From: JAVBLK01 sp031553565
GTDB taxonomy: Bacteria > Bacillota > Clostridia > Christensenellales > DUVY01
Assembly: GCA_031553565.1 (NCBI GenBank)
Contig: JAVBLK010000044.1
Span: forward strand, 1 to 26,079
DNA length: 26,079 nt
Reading direction: 5' to 3'
The notes below the pieces were generated by a model. It was given only the letters and a program-made list of their open reading frames with translations. It made no database searches and had not been told where the DNA came from. Of this stretch, positions 1 to 7,828 are shown piece after piece (position 1 is the first letter of the stretch; every line of letters begins with the position of its first letter). A program made the position numbers and the translations under genes.

Positions 1-248
1 CGCTCAGGTCGCCGGCCTCACCTACAACCCTCAGCCCCGCAACCCTTTCGTTCGTTCTTCCTACTTCGCTGTAGGGAAAATGATGAGGGAACAGGGGGTC
101 TAAGGGGGACATTGGGTTCCTTATTGTCCCCCTTTATCCGCAGCCTCTTATCACACTTCCTTTCATGTTAACTTAACACTCCCCTAAGTAGTGTTTAAAT
201 TACCAAAACCGGCGATAGGTACTTACGGAATAAAATTTCTGTAAACCA
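1..248. other. Non-coding left edge with two hairpins
   Basis: I see no gene here. Two inverted repeats are visible. The first, at 60-75, has CCTAC/GTAGG arms around six bases. The second, at 102-134, has perfect 10-bp arms (AAGGGGGACA and TGTCCCCCTT) around a 13-base loop. Neither is followed by a convincing T-run on either strand, so I do not call them intrinsic terminators. The G-rich and C-rich composition differs from the AT-rich sequence that follows at 150-570. They could belong to an intergenic repeat cut by the window edge. Confidence 0.5.
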
Positions 249-512
249 TTAGGAAACGCTGATTAAATCAATAAGTATTCAGTAAGTTTTTTTTGGGCAG
301 AAAGCGACTTATTTTTAATGGCAACAGTTGAACTATTGACAAAAAAAGAAAGCGTTTTGAGACTTCAATCGAGCAAACAAAATATTATCGACTTAATCAC
401 TGGCAACATAATATTAGCAGAACTATTGTCAAGGCTTTTCAGAAATTTTAAACCATCTTCGCCGTTTCGCGGATTAGCATCAATTCGCTATTTTTTTCGG
501 CGAACACCTTAA
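249..512 (+). repeat. Dispersed repeat family, long diverged copy 1
   Basis: The left end reads TTAGGAAACGCTGATTAAAT and the right end reads TTTTTCGGCGAACACCTTAA. These match the ends of the copies at 13281-13444 and 17533-17700. The stretch around 276-355 aligns with the middle of those copies, including the hairpin CAACAGT-TGA-ACTATTG. This copy is about 100 bp longer because the segment near 306-342 recurs in diverged form near 390-432. It lies about 60 bp beyond the stop of the lipoprotein gene ending at 575. A 64-codon open frame inside it ends exactly at the repeat's right end and is taken as spurious. Confidence 0.6.
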
Positions 513-531
513 CAGCGTCCGCCGAAAAAAA
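491..531. other. 15-bp hairpin beyond the lipoprotein operon
   Basis: Arms at 491-505 and 517-531 pair over 15 positions, with one G-T wobble, around an 11-base loop. The stem is a T7/A7 outer part on a CGGCG/CGCCG core. On either strand the T-run comes before the stem and the A-run after it, the reverse of an intrinsic terminator. It may instead mark or protect the 3' end of the operon ending at 575. The left arm is the right end of the repeat copy at 249-512. Confidence 0.5.
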
Positions 532-574
532 AGAAAAGCAGCTCAATTTTCAGCAACACATATCTGATTCAAAT

Positions 575-1378
575 TTATATAAGATCCTTATTGCCGACCC
601 TGGTAATAGGCAGGTCCTCATCCTGATCCCAATCGTCTGCCCAGCCGCCGACCCAGTAATCTGCCCATGTAACTCCGGCCTCCGTTGTCAGTTTAAGGCA
701 ATCAATCCCGAAACCGCCTGCCGTAAAGCCCGGCCAATAGCTGTTAGCGCCCAAAATTATCTCAATAGTATTCTGAACGCGGATAGGCCTGGCGACCTTG
801 ACCGCGCCGTCTATCACGATGTCGCTATTTTCGCCGGTCAAGTCGTTTTTAAGTAAATCAATTTCCGTATCAATCGCATAATCTACAAACTGACCCCAGT
901 TACCGCCGGACGGGCCCGCAACCGTGAAAGAATTGAATGCGATCGCTGTGCCGTTGACCTTGATAGTGAGGTTACTCGCATTAAATTGCATGTTGCCGTA
1001 TTCAGAGCCGAGGCGTAAGGAAAATTTGGCCTTCGCAGCGGTGTCGGACTCGAGTGTAAATGTAAAGCTTTTGCCTGCTGTGTTAAAAAATCCGACAAAG
1101 TAGCCGTCGTTATAATTCGTGCCGTCCGCCTTTTTTTTGTTTAGCGAATTTATCGCTGCTGAAGGCGCGCCGCTGTTAGCCCCTAATATCGTATCCGCGC
1201 CGTCGGGGTTTGCGGACTGCGCAACGCCGTGATAGTCGCTTAGATCCATCGACTCTGCCTCAATAATATAGCTTTTGCTTTTGTTTGTTTCGTCGCCGTT
1301 ATTACAAGCGACTGCCAGACCCGCAACAAGCATTATTCCTATAATCAAGCAAATAAGTCTTAACCATCTTTTCTTCAT
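575..1378 (-). CDS. Small lipoprotein with a CBM6/35-like domain
   Basis: This 267-residue protein starts with a lipoprotein signal: MKKR, a hydrophobic stretch, then LAVAC with Cys25 as the likely lipidated residue. The mature part looks like a carbohydrate-binding beta-sandwich of the CBM6/CBM35 type. It opens with YIIEAESM (the usual EAE start), has an internal G-YFVGFFN segment and an NG turn, then NTIEIILGAN and a final GFGIDCLKL strand. The C-terminus is rich in Trp and Asp (WADYWVGGWADDWDQDED). No catalytic motif is visible. A ribosome binding site AAGGAG sits 10 bases before the ATG. It is the last gene of the unit that starts at 7602, 49 bases after the GH3 stop. I infer that it holds glycan at the cell surface for the GH3 enzyme encoded upstream. 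The fold call is by pattern only and the ligand is unknown. Confidence 0.7.
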   Translation of the reverse strand: MKKRWLRLICLIIGIMLVAGLAVACNNGDETNKSKSYIIEAESMDLSDYHGVAQSANPDGADTILGANSGAPSAAINSLNKKKADGTNYNDGYFVGFFNTAGKSFTFTLESDTAAKAKFSLRLGSEYGNMQFNASNLTIKVNGTAIAFNSFTVAGPSGGNWGQFVDYAIDTEIDLLKNDLTGENSDIVIDGAVKVARPIRVQNTIEIILGANSYWPGFTAGGFGIDCLKLTTEAGVTWADYWVGGWADDWDQDEDLPITRVGNKDLI

Positions 1379-1427
1379 TTTTACTGTTCTCCTTAATTGT
1401 TCATATCGTTATGCCGCTGAATAAATC

Positions 1428-4400
1428 TTAATTCTCTCCTTTTTTGCGTTTTATAAATTTGATACAAACGGCGCAAAGCAGTATTGCCGCAAAGCCTGTC
1501 ATAAAACCGCCGTTCATATATATAACGCTCCCGCAGCCGCCTTTAACTCCGGCAAGGTCTTCTTCAGAACGCTGAATAAATAGTTTCAGCGAAAATTCAT
1601 CGCCCGCTATTCCTGCCGCGTTTGCCGTTACCGTAAAGTCAAATGTTCCGGATTCGGTCGGCTTTCCTGATATTATGCCGTCCTCGGAAAGAGTCAGTCC
1701 CGCAGGCAATACGCTGCCTGCTTTCAAGGCGTATGTTATTCCGGTTTTGCCCGCCGTGTCAACATAGGCTATATAATCTTTCCCTGCCTGTCCGGCCGTC
1801 AAGAGGGTACTGCTCTCACTAAAGCTCAGTCCTACGGAGATCTTGTAAACCGCCTCAATCGTTTCACATAACGCGGCTCCCGCCACAACAGTAAAAGAAT
1901 GATCGGTTACAGCCGTAGTCGGCGTACCGGTAATGTATCCGGCGCTTGTCATCTTCAAGCCCTGCGGCAGGCTGGCACCCGGCTTCAGTGTATAACTGAT
2001 CGCCATATCGCTTACTGCCGGTGTTATTCTGTCGACATACGGTTTTCCTAGACGCGCGGTTTGCAGAGTACCGGCCGCAAACGATACCCCGTGCAGAACC
2101 GAAATATTAAAGGTGATCTCTCTTGCCTTGTAGCCCATCGCCTCTGCGATTACCGTAAATTCATAATCTGCACACGCGAAATCACACGTTCCGGTTATCA
2201 TGCCGGCGGACGAAAGCGTAAGCCCTGCGGGCAGCAGACTGCCGTTTTTTAAAGCATACGTTATGCTTGGGAAAACCTCTCCCTCCAACGCGTCCGGCTT
2301 GTCGATTTCCGCAAGCGCCAAAGACTCGTTGTATGCCTCTCCCACAATCGCATTTTTCAGTTTCGAGTCCGTAATGTCAAATATGATTGATCCGTTGGGA
2401 TCTATAATCGTAATGGCAAATCTCGCTTCTCTGGTAAAACCGGCAAACTCCTCAACTTTACCTTGATAGACCGCCATCACGGTAAAGCCGAAATTAAACG
2501 CCTCGTCCTCGCTTTTACCTGTAATCGTACCGTCCTCATTTAACGTAAGCCCTTCAGGTAAAGTGCTTCCCGGTTTTAATTCATACCGGATATCGGCCGC
2601 ATTATCGCCTTCCGGATCGACCGACGTATCGATTGTAGCTGTCGCAACAGTCTCGTTATACTCTATTCCGGCAATTCCAACTTTAAGTTTATCAGGGTTC
2701 CATGTGTTCAATACCCGCGGCGCTCCTACACTGGAAGTATTCATCGCCATGCTGTTGGCGTGCGTGAATAATACTCCTTTAGCCCCGTTCCGGTATGCGG
2801 TTACCGATGTAGCGTCATTCCGCAATGCTGAACCGGAGGAGCCTAGGGCAAGATTGCCGCCCGCGCGAACCATCATATAACCGCTGAACGTACCCACAAA
2901 GCTGTCTGTGACAACCGAGCCTTTAAAACCCCACTCGTTGCGCAGCAATGCTGTCAGCAAACGGTAATCGGCACCCGCGCAAATAGGCCCGAGGCGGTTA
3001 AGCGATGACATAATACCGATAGTATTTCCTTTTTTAACGGCAAGTTCAAAGGGCTTCAGATAGATTTCGCGCATCGACTGCTCGTTGGCCCAGGTAAGAA
3101 GCCCGACACGGTTGGTTTCCTGATCGTTTACTCCGAAATGTTTCACATAAGCAAACAAGCCCTTGTCCGCCGCCCCGCGTACCATCTGACCCGACAGAAT
3201 CCCTGCGATGTGTCCGTCCTCTGAATAGTACTCGAAATTACGTCCCGAGAAGGGTGAGCGGTGCGTATTGACCGCGGGTGCATACCAACCGACAATTTTT
3301 GCAAACAGCGCCTCATTGCCCATCTGGCGGCCCTTTTCATATGCAAGCTCTTTGCTCCAGGTAGCTGCAAGTATAGTTTCGCTTACCCAGAAGGCGCGGT
3401 AATTCTGCATCCTGCCGGCTCCGTAGATCCAGCCCGTAGGGCCGTCGGCGTTAGGCTCGCTCGTTACGCCGAACTCCGATATATCCCGGCCTGAAGAATA
3501 GCTGCCGTTATGCGTCAGATCACGCATCTGCGCAGCCGAAAGCTGATCCATGAAGCTGTTCCATTTCGGATCGTCGTAGGCAATCCCTACCATATCGTCA
3601 AGCACCAAGCCGTTTTGCGCGCCGGTCGTCGGCATGGTGCTGGTAACCCAAGGCTGACCGGGTTCGTCCCAGCTTGCTTTATAGTCGTTGCCGCCCCATT
3701 TTGTCATTTCGTCGCTGACTCCCGCGGGAATCGGCTTTGACGCTTTAGCTGGAAATGTCGTTGTCCAGCTGTCGCGTGAAAAATAATTGGCGGCGCCAAT
3801 TTCATTGCTTACGGCATCAAACAGATTGCCTACGGGATTATTGGTAACTCCGTCCGTCTGATATTGTATATTAGATGCGACGTTAAAATCGGAGGAAGCC
3901 CATTGCTCGTTCGCGTTTTTCATTATCCGGACAGTATAAATGCCGGGATCAAGCTCGTAACCCTTAAAGGCGTTCCCGTTCAGATCGTTCCAATCGTAGG
4001 ACGCCATATCACGCACACTGAGCTTTAGCACGATATCCTCATGCGCGTTTGGCTCAAGCAAACCGGTTTTGGCGAAAGCCCCCAAAACCACATGTGCTTT
4101 TTCAATTTCGCCGGCAATATAGGGCGCGGTGTAATAAAGCTGTACCACTTCCTTACCCGCAACCGTACCCGTATTGGTAACCCTTACGGTAATGCTGATT
4201 TCGTCGCTTGCAGTCAGCATTGCGCCGGCTGCCGGGGTTTGATTCAGAATAGTCTGAGTGAATGCGCTATAACTTATGCCAAAGCCGAACGGGCGCACGA
4301 CATGCGCTTTATACCAGCTGTCCCAGGCCGTTGTCGTTGTCTGCTGCGCCAGGGTATGGGTTGCGGCTGAGGTATAAGGCGCGCTGAAGTTCTCGTCAAA

Positions 4401-5507
4401 GCCGCGTGTCTCCCAGTAACGGTAGCCCATGTAGATTCCTTCGCGGTATTCAACATAGGTACTGCTATTGTTAGTATAGCGATTGCCGTTTTGAGCCAGC
4501 TGATTGCCAAAATTCATCCATACCGGATCCGCCTTGAAATCGCGTGCCCATGTATCCACAGTTCTGCCTGACGGATTGATCTTGCCATTCAGGATTTTGG
4601 CTATGCCTTTAGTCCCGGTGCCGCCAGCAAACCCTGTCCACAGGCATGCTTTAGTATTCGGATGATAACCGTAATGGTTCACGTCATCCAAAAAGCCTGT
4701 TTCTATTTGTGAGCCGGTATTGAGCAACACAACTACCTTACTGAATTTACCGCCCAAATATTTTAATAAATCGGATTCGTTTTTGTCGAGCTGCATATAG
4801 TGATCATCGCCCTTTCTCGCGCCAGGCACTACCTCGGAAGTGCTCCAAACGTTTTGATAGGCTTGGCCGTTGTAGGTCATCGTGCGGGGCAAATCAAAGC
4901 CCTCGCCGCCTATGCGGGAGAATACTACGACCGCCGCGTCATTATATGCGGCATAGGAATCCTCCACCCCCGCGGCCATAGCATAGCTTGCTACCGGAGT
5001 TTCGCCTGTATTATAGCCCGAAACGGGCTGAGTTCCGTTTACTGGCGCCTCCCCGGGGCCGCTGCCCGATAAGCTGTTGTTGTTGTAAAAATCAACCAAA
5101 GCAGAGTTTACCTGAAATCCCTCTTCGCTGAGCGCCTGCAAAAGGCTTACCTTAAGCGACCCGCCCGGGCCCGCGCCCGCACCGGAACCGCCGTGTAAAA
5201 ATAAGCTGTCCGCAGAGCGCTTGCCGAACAAGCTGATCTTCGCGCCGTTACCCAGCGGCAACGCGTTATCCTCGTTTTTCAGCAGCACCATGCCCTCGCC
5301 GGCTATCCTTTCATTCAAGTCGTTCGACGCGTCCACTACGTCGTCGGCAGTGTCATAGTCGGCTAAAAACCGGTTTCCGCGCACGGGCACATCCAAGCCC
5401 GGATATTCAAACGCGGCAAACAAATTAGTTGCCGGCGCGCTGAACGCGAGCAAAACCGCTAATATGACCGCCATTAGGCGGGACTTTTTCAATTTCATTT
5501 TTTTCAT
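1428..5507 (-). CDS. Surface GH3 glycosidase, permuted, He_PIG repeats and anchor
   Basis: This 1359-residue exported glycoside hydrolase family 3 enzyme is a beta-glucosidase or beta-xylosidase type. After a signal peptide (residues 1-32) the domains run in permuted order: the GH3 C-type domain (about 65-415), an Fn3-like domain (about 435-530), then the (beta/alpha)8 N-type domain (about 640-910). The likely nucleophile is Asp868 in VVTDSF. Glu202 in IGGEGFD is at the usual acid/base position. KHF (789-791) and DGPTGW (688-693) are substrate-site motifs. Four He_PIG-type Ig domains follow (about 970-1300), each with the signature Y-LK-GS-LP-GL. The end is GGCGS, a membrane segment and KRKKGEN, so it is anchored at both the secretion and C-terminal stages. 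It starts 4 bases after the preceding lipoprotein stop. Met4 is an alternative start. The permuted order is known in clostridial GH3 enzymes; the substrate cannot be read from sequence. Confidence 0.88.
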   Translation of the reverse strand: MKKMKLKKSRLMAVILAVLLAFSAPATNLFAAFEYPGLDVPVRGNRFLADYDTADDVVDASNDLNERIAGEGMVLLKNEDNALPLGNGAKISLFGKRSADSLFLHGGSGAGAGPGGSLKVSLLQALSEEGFQVNSALVDFYNNNSLSGSGPGEAPVNGTQPVSGYNTGETPVASYAMAAGVEDSYAAYNDAAVVVFSRIGGEGFDLPRTMTYNGQAYQNVWSTSEVVPGARKGDDHYMQLDKNESDLLKYLGGKFSKVVVLLNTGSQIETGFLDDVNHYGYHPNTKACLWTGFAGGTGTKGIAKILNGKINPSGRTVDTWARDFKADPVWMNFGNQLAQNGNRYTNNSSTYVEYREGIYMGYRYWETRGFDENFSAPYTSAATHTLAQQTTTTAWDSWYKAHVVRPFGFGISYSAFTQTILNQTPAAGAMLTASDEISITVRVTNTGTVAGKEVVQLYYTAPYIAGEIEKAHVVLGAFAKTGLLEPNAHEDIVLKLSVRDMASYDWNDLNGNAFKGYELDPGIYTVRIMKNANEQWASSDFNVASNIQYQTDGVTNNPVGNLFDAVSNEIGAANYFSRDSWTTTFPAKASKPIPAGVSDEMTKWGGNDYKASWDEPGQPWVTSTMPTTGAQNGLVLDDMVGIAYDDPKWNSFMDQLSAAQMRDLTHNGSYSSGRDISEFGVTSEPNADGPTGWIYGAGRMQNYRAFWVSETILAATWSKELAYEKGRQMGNEALFAKIVGWYAPAVNTHRSPFSGRNFEYYSEDGHIAGILSGQMVRGAADKGLFAYVKHFGVNDQETNRVGLLTWANEQSMREIYLKPFELAVKKGNTIGIMSSLNRLGPICAGADYRLLTALLRNEWGFKGSVVTDSFVGTFSGYMMVRAGGNLALGSSGSALRNDATSVTAYRNGAKGVLFTHANSMAMNTSSVGAPRVLNTWNPDKLKVGIAGIEYNETVATATIDTSVDPEGDNAADIRYELKPGSTLPEGLTLNEDGTITGKSEDEAFNFGFTVMAVYQGKVEEFAGFTREARFAITIIDPNGSIIFDITDSKLKNAIVGEAYNESLALAEIDKPDALEGEVFPSITYALKNGSLLPAGLTLSSAGMITGTCDFACADYEFTVIAEAMGYKAREITFNISVLHGVSFAAGTLQTARLGKPYVDRITPAVSDMAISYTLKPGASLPQGLKMTSAGYITGTPTTAVTDHSFTVVAGAALCETIEAVYKISVGLSFSESSTLLTAGQAGKDYIAYVDTAGKTGITYALKAGSVLPAGLTLSEDGIISGKPTESGTFDFTVTANAAGIAGDEFSLKLFIQRSEEDLAGVKGGCGSVIYMNGGFMTGFAAILLCAVCIKFIKRKKGEN

Positions 5508-5511
5508 AACA

Positions 5512-7602
5512 TTATACCCCCGTGTACCCCAATACGTTGTTATAAGCCATTTGCATACAAATGTGCTGCCCGCTCACGCCGTCGCTGGAGCCGCTGGTAT
5601 CTTGATAGGTCTTGACAACGGTAAGATAGAATGTCCCGTTATCCGCAGGGGAGCGCGGTATAACCAGCTTAATGACCTTCGACTCGAAACTGGCAAGCGT
5701 ATATCCGCCGTTTCTGCCGGTTGTTCCCTCCTCGGGAGAGCCCGGGAATGCGGACACAAAAGTCGCGCTTGAATTGGCGGTTGTGGCGATCCCCCACTTA
5801 TAAGTAGCTGTTTGCGCAATATTGTTTACAACCCTTAAATATATCGTCGTATGCGGCTGATTGGCATCGTATGCCGGAATATTCGAAATTTTCGACGATG
5901 CCGTGGCATTCAATGAAATATTAGCTCCCCAAGCCGCAAGCATTGACAATCCGACGGCATTATTCATCCAATGCGCATCACGGTTGGCCCAGGTTCCCGT
6001 ATATGTAAAAACACCGTTCCCATAAAGCTGTGTGAATGCCGGATAGGGCAAGTTGGTATTTGAGGGCGTAAGAGTGACCCACTGCGCATTGCCCGAAACC
6101 GCAAGAATCTTGTCTCCGTCAGGATACATTGGCGCAACTATGCAAACCATATCAACGAGTACGCGCGGCTCGCCCGACGTCCCGCCGATAGCCTCTCTTA
6201 CTACGCACCCCATCCATGGGTTTTGCACGCCCAAACGGCCTTCGACGTATACGACCCTGACTTCCCCCGGCTCTATTCTGACCAGTCCTGTAGAAACGTT
6301 GTTTCCCAGTTGAGTGGCGTATGCCTCCAAAACTATCGCCCGTGTAGTACTGTGGTTTTTGAATATCCACTTCATAGTCAGCGTACCGTTGCCCATAGTA
6401 TTAAAATAGGAGCCTGTAATATTTTCTGGCCCGCCGGTCACCGCTCCCTGGTTTGCCGAATATGAGAGGCGATAGCCGCTGCCGCCGTCCAGATCAGGGT
6501 CGGCAACAGCATCGTCATCGGGAGTCCATGTATTGGTCGCCGGAGTATATTTGCCTTGCGAAATCAGCCTGAATCCGTTCGCGAAAGTATTACTATGACC
6601 ATTGCTAGTACCGGGGCCGCTGGTGACTGCGGTTAGCAGTTCGTTGTTCCTGACCGAGAACTGCGCCCAAACAGTCAATGCCGTATCGGGCATAGTGAAG
6701 TCATGCCCGGTATTCATGTTGCTGAGACGGTTATTTTTACGGTCAAAATCCCAGCCGACAAACATTTTTCCGGCAGGCTCTTCAACTGTCTCAATCTCTA
6801 CGTTTGCTCCAACAGGTATTTGGTAAACAATTAATGCATATTCCTCGAGCTCGCCGTCGCCTGCGTCAGGCTTTGTGTTCTCGCCTTCCACACCCGGCGC
6901 GGTATATTCTTCGTTGTCGACCTCGACCCTGGAAACTGTCGCGCCAATAAGATTTAACGAATAACGCGCATGCTCGTAGATGCCGGTGATGACAACATTC
7001 GCCGCCGGCATCAAAAATAAATGACCGCTTATCGAAAGGCTGTCTGTCAATTCACCATTGATCCTGTATTCCCAACGTATAAAGCTGGTTAATGAAGAAA
7101 GAACAGGGGACAACGTAACTCGCGCGCCCTCGATCGCCGCCGAAACGTCGGCCGTACCGCCGTTGACGGTGATCGTATAGGCACTGGGCTGCGTGGGCGC
7201 GGCGCCGACAACTAGCACTATCTCGTGCTTCTTGCCACCCACGGACGCTGATATCACGGTTTCGCCGCTTTTTAGTAATGTGACCAGGCCGGCGCTTGTC
7301 ACGGTAGCCACCGTCTTTGCGCCGGATTCCCAAGTCACCGTACCGTCGGCTTGTTCGTCTTTTAGGACCGCCGCAGAAAGCTCGACAGTGCCGACCGTCA
7401 TATTTACTGACAACGTCTCCGCCACCGGCGTGTCGTTGTATCGGATGGTCACCGAATAGACTCTTGGCGCTGCCACCGGTGCTTGCAACGGCTCCAAGGG
7501 CTCCTTCTCCCATCCTCCGCTGCACCCGGCGGCGCATAAGAAAGCAAAACAAAGTATCAGCGACAGAGCGATTGCACTGATCTTCTTGGTCTTGTTCATC
7601 AT
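5512..7602 (-). CDS. Lipoprotein with Ig-like and InlB-like repeats
   Basis: This 696-residue exported lipoprotein has a signal ending CAAGC, with Cys27 as the lipid site. Residues about 48-132 look like a Big_2 Ig-like domain (VTWESGAKTVATV, G-VTLLKSGETVISA). Two further repeats end in F-MP-plus-hydrophobic motifs (LFLMPAANVVITGIY near 195-209 and DFTMPDTALTVWAQF near 301-315), as in divergent InlB B-repeats. Residues about 318-696 are rich in beta strand, Asn, Gly and Thr, and I do not recognise them. A strong AGGAGGAG site lies just before two tandem ATG codons, and the second (7599) has the better spacing. It is the first gene of a unit with its own promoter at 7660-7688, followed 4 bases later by the GH3 gene. 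Likely a glycan-binding or scaffold partner of that GH3; no enzyme motif was seen. Confidence 0.75.
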   Translation of the reverse strand: MMNKTKKISAIALSLILCFAFLCAAGCSGGWEKEPLEPLQAPVAAPRVYSVTIRYNDTPVAETLSVNMTVGTVELSAAVLKDEQADGTVTWESGAKTVATVTSAGLVTLLKSGETVISASVGGKKHEIVLVVGAAPTQPSAYTITVNGGTADVSAAIEGARVTLSPVLSSLTSFIRWEYRINGELTDSLSISGHLFLMPAANVVITGIYEHARYSLNLIGATVSRVEVDNEEYTAPGVEGENTKPDAGDGELEEYALIVYQIPVGANVEIETVEEPAGKMFVGWDFDRKNNRLSNMNTGHDFTMPDTALTVWAQFSVRNNELLTAVTSGPGTSNGHSNTFANGFRLISQGKYTPATNTWTPDDDAVADPDLDGGSGYRLSYSANQGAVTGGPENITGSYFNTMGNGTLTMKWIFKNHSTTRAIVLEAYATQLGNNVSTGLVRIEPGEVRVVYVEGRLGVQNPWMGCVVREAIGGTSGEPRVLVDMVCIVAPMYPDGDKILAVSGNAQWVTLTPSNTNLPYPAFTQLYGNGVFTYTGTWANRDAHWMNNAVGLSMLAAWGANISLNATASSKISNIPAYDANQPHTTIYLRVVNNIAQTATYKWGIATTANSSATFVSAFPGSPEEGTTGRNGGYTLASFESKVIKLVIPRSPADNGTFYLTVVKTYQDTSGSSDGVSGQHICMQMAYNNVLGYTGV

Positions 7603-7659
7603 GTCTCCTCCTACAATTCATTAAATATGCCTTGTAAATCCCCAGCATACTTTGTTTTT

Positions 7660-7688
7660 AATATATACGAGTCAATTAAGTTTTTCAA
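7660..7688 (-). promoter_or_regulatory. Sigma-A type promoter for the lipoprotein-GH3 unit
   Basis: On the minus strand TTGAAA (7683-7688) is followed by a 17-base spacer and TATATT (7660-7665), about 55 bases before the ATG at 7602. This is a good match in an AT-rich 226-bp gap between two genes of the same strand. It suggests the unit 7602-575 can be transcribed separately from the two-component/GH3 genes upstream. I looked for paired LytTR-type repeats here and found none that fit. Confidence 0.6.
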
Positions 7689-7828
7689 GGGGTTAGGCAA
7701 AGACTGTCGTTTTGGACGCACAACTTGCTAAAATGATAATAAATTAAACTGATTAATCTACGGCTGCTTAAAAACTATTATTTCTAAATGCGCAGTAAAT
7801 AATAAGATGTATCTATCCGGTAAAAATA

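Noticed and set aside
102..134. Hairpin at the left edge as an intrinsic terminator
   Set aside because: The stem is strong, but only two or three T residues follow it on the plus strand and none in a run on the minus strand.
318..512. 64-codon open frame on the plus strand
   Set aside because: It lies wholly inside the long repeat copy, its stop is the repeat's terminal TAA, it has no ribosome binding site, and the frame is not kept in the other two copies.
1413..1583. Two short matches to the repeat end (GCTGAATAAAT at about 1416 and 1572)
   Set aside because: Only 11-13 bases match, one of them inside the GH3 coding sequence, with no further homology. Probably chance, though solo ends cannot be fully excluded.
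7603..7828. LytTR-type paired direct repeats in the promoter region
   Set aside because: Single GTT-containing half-sites occur, but no pair matches the usual sequence and 21-22 bp spacing.
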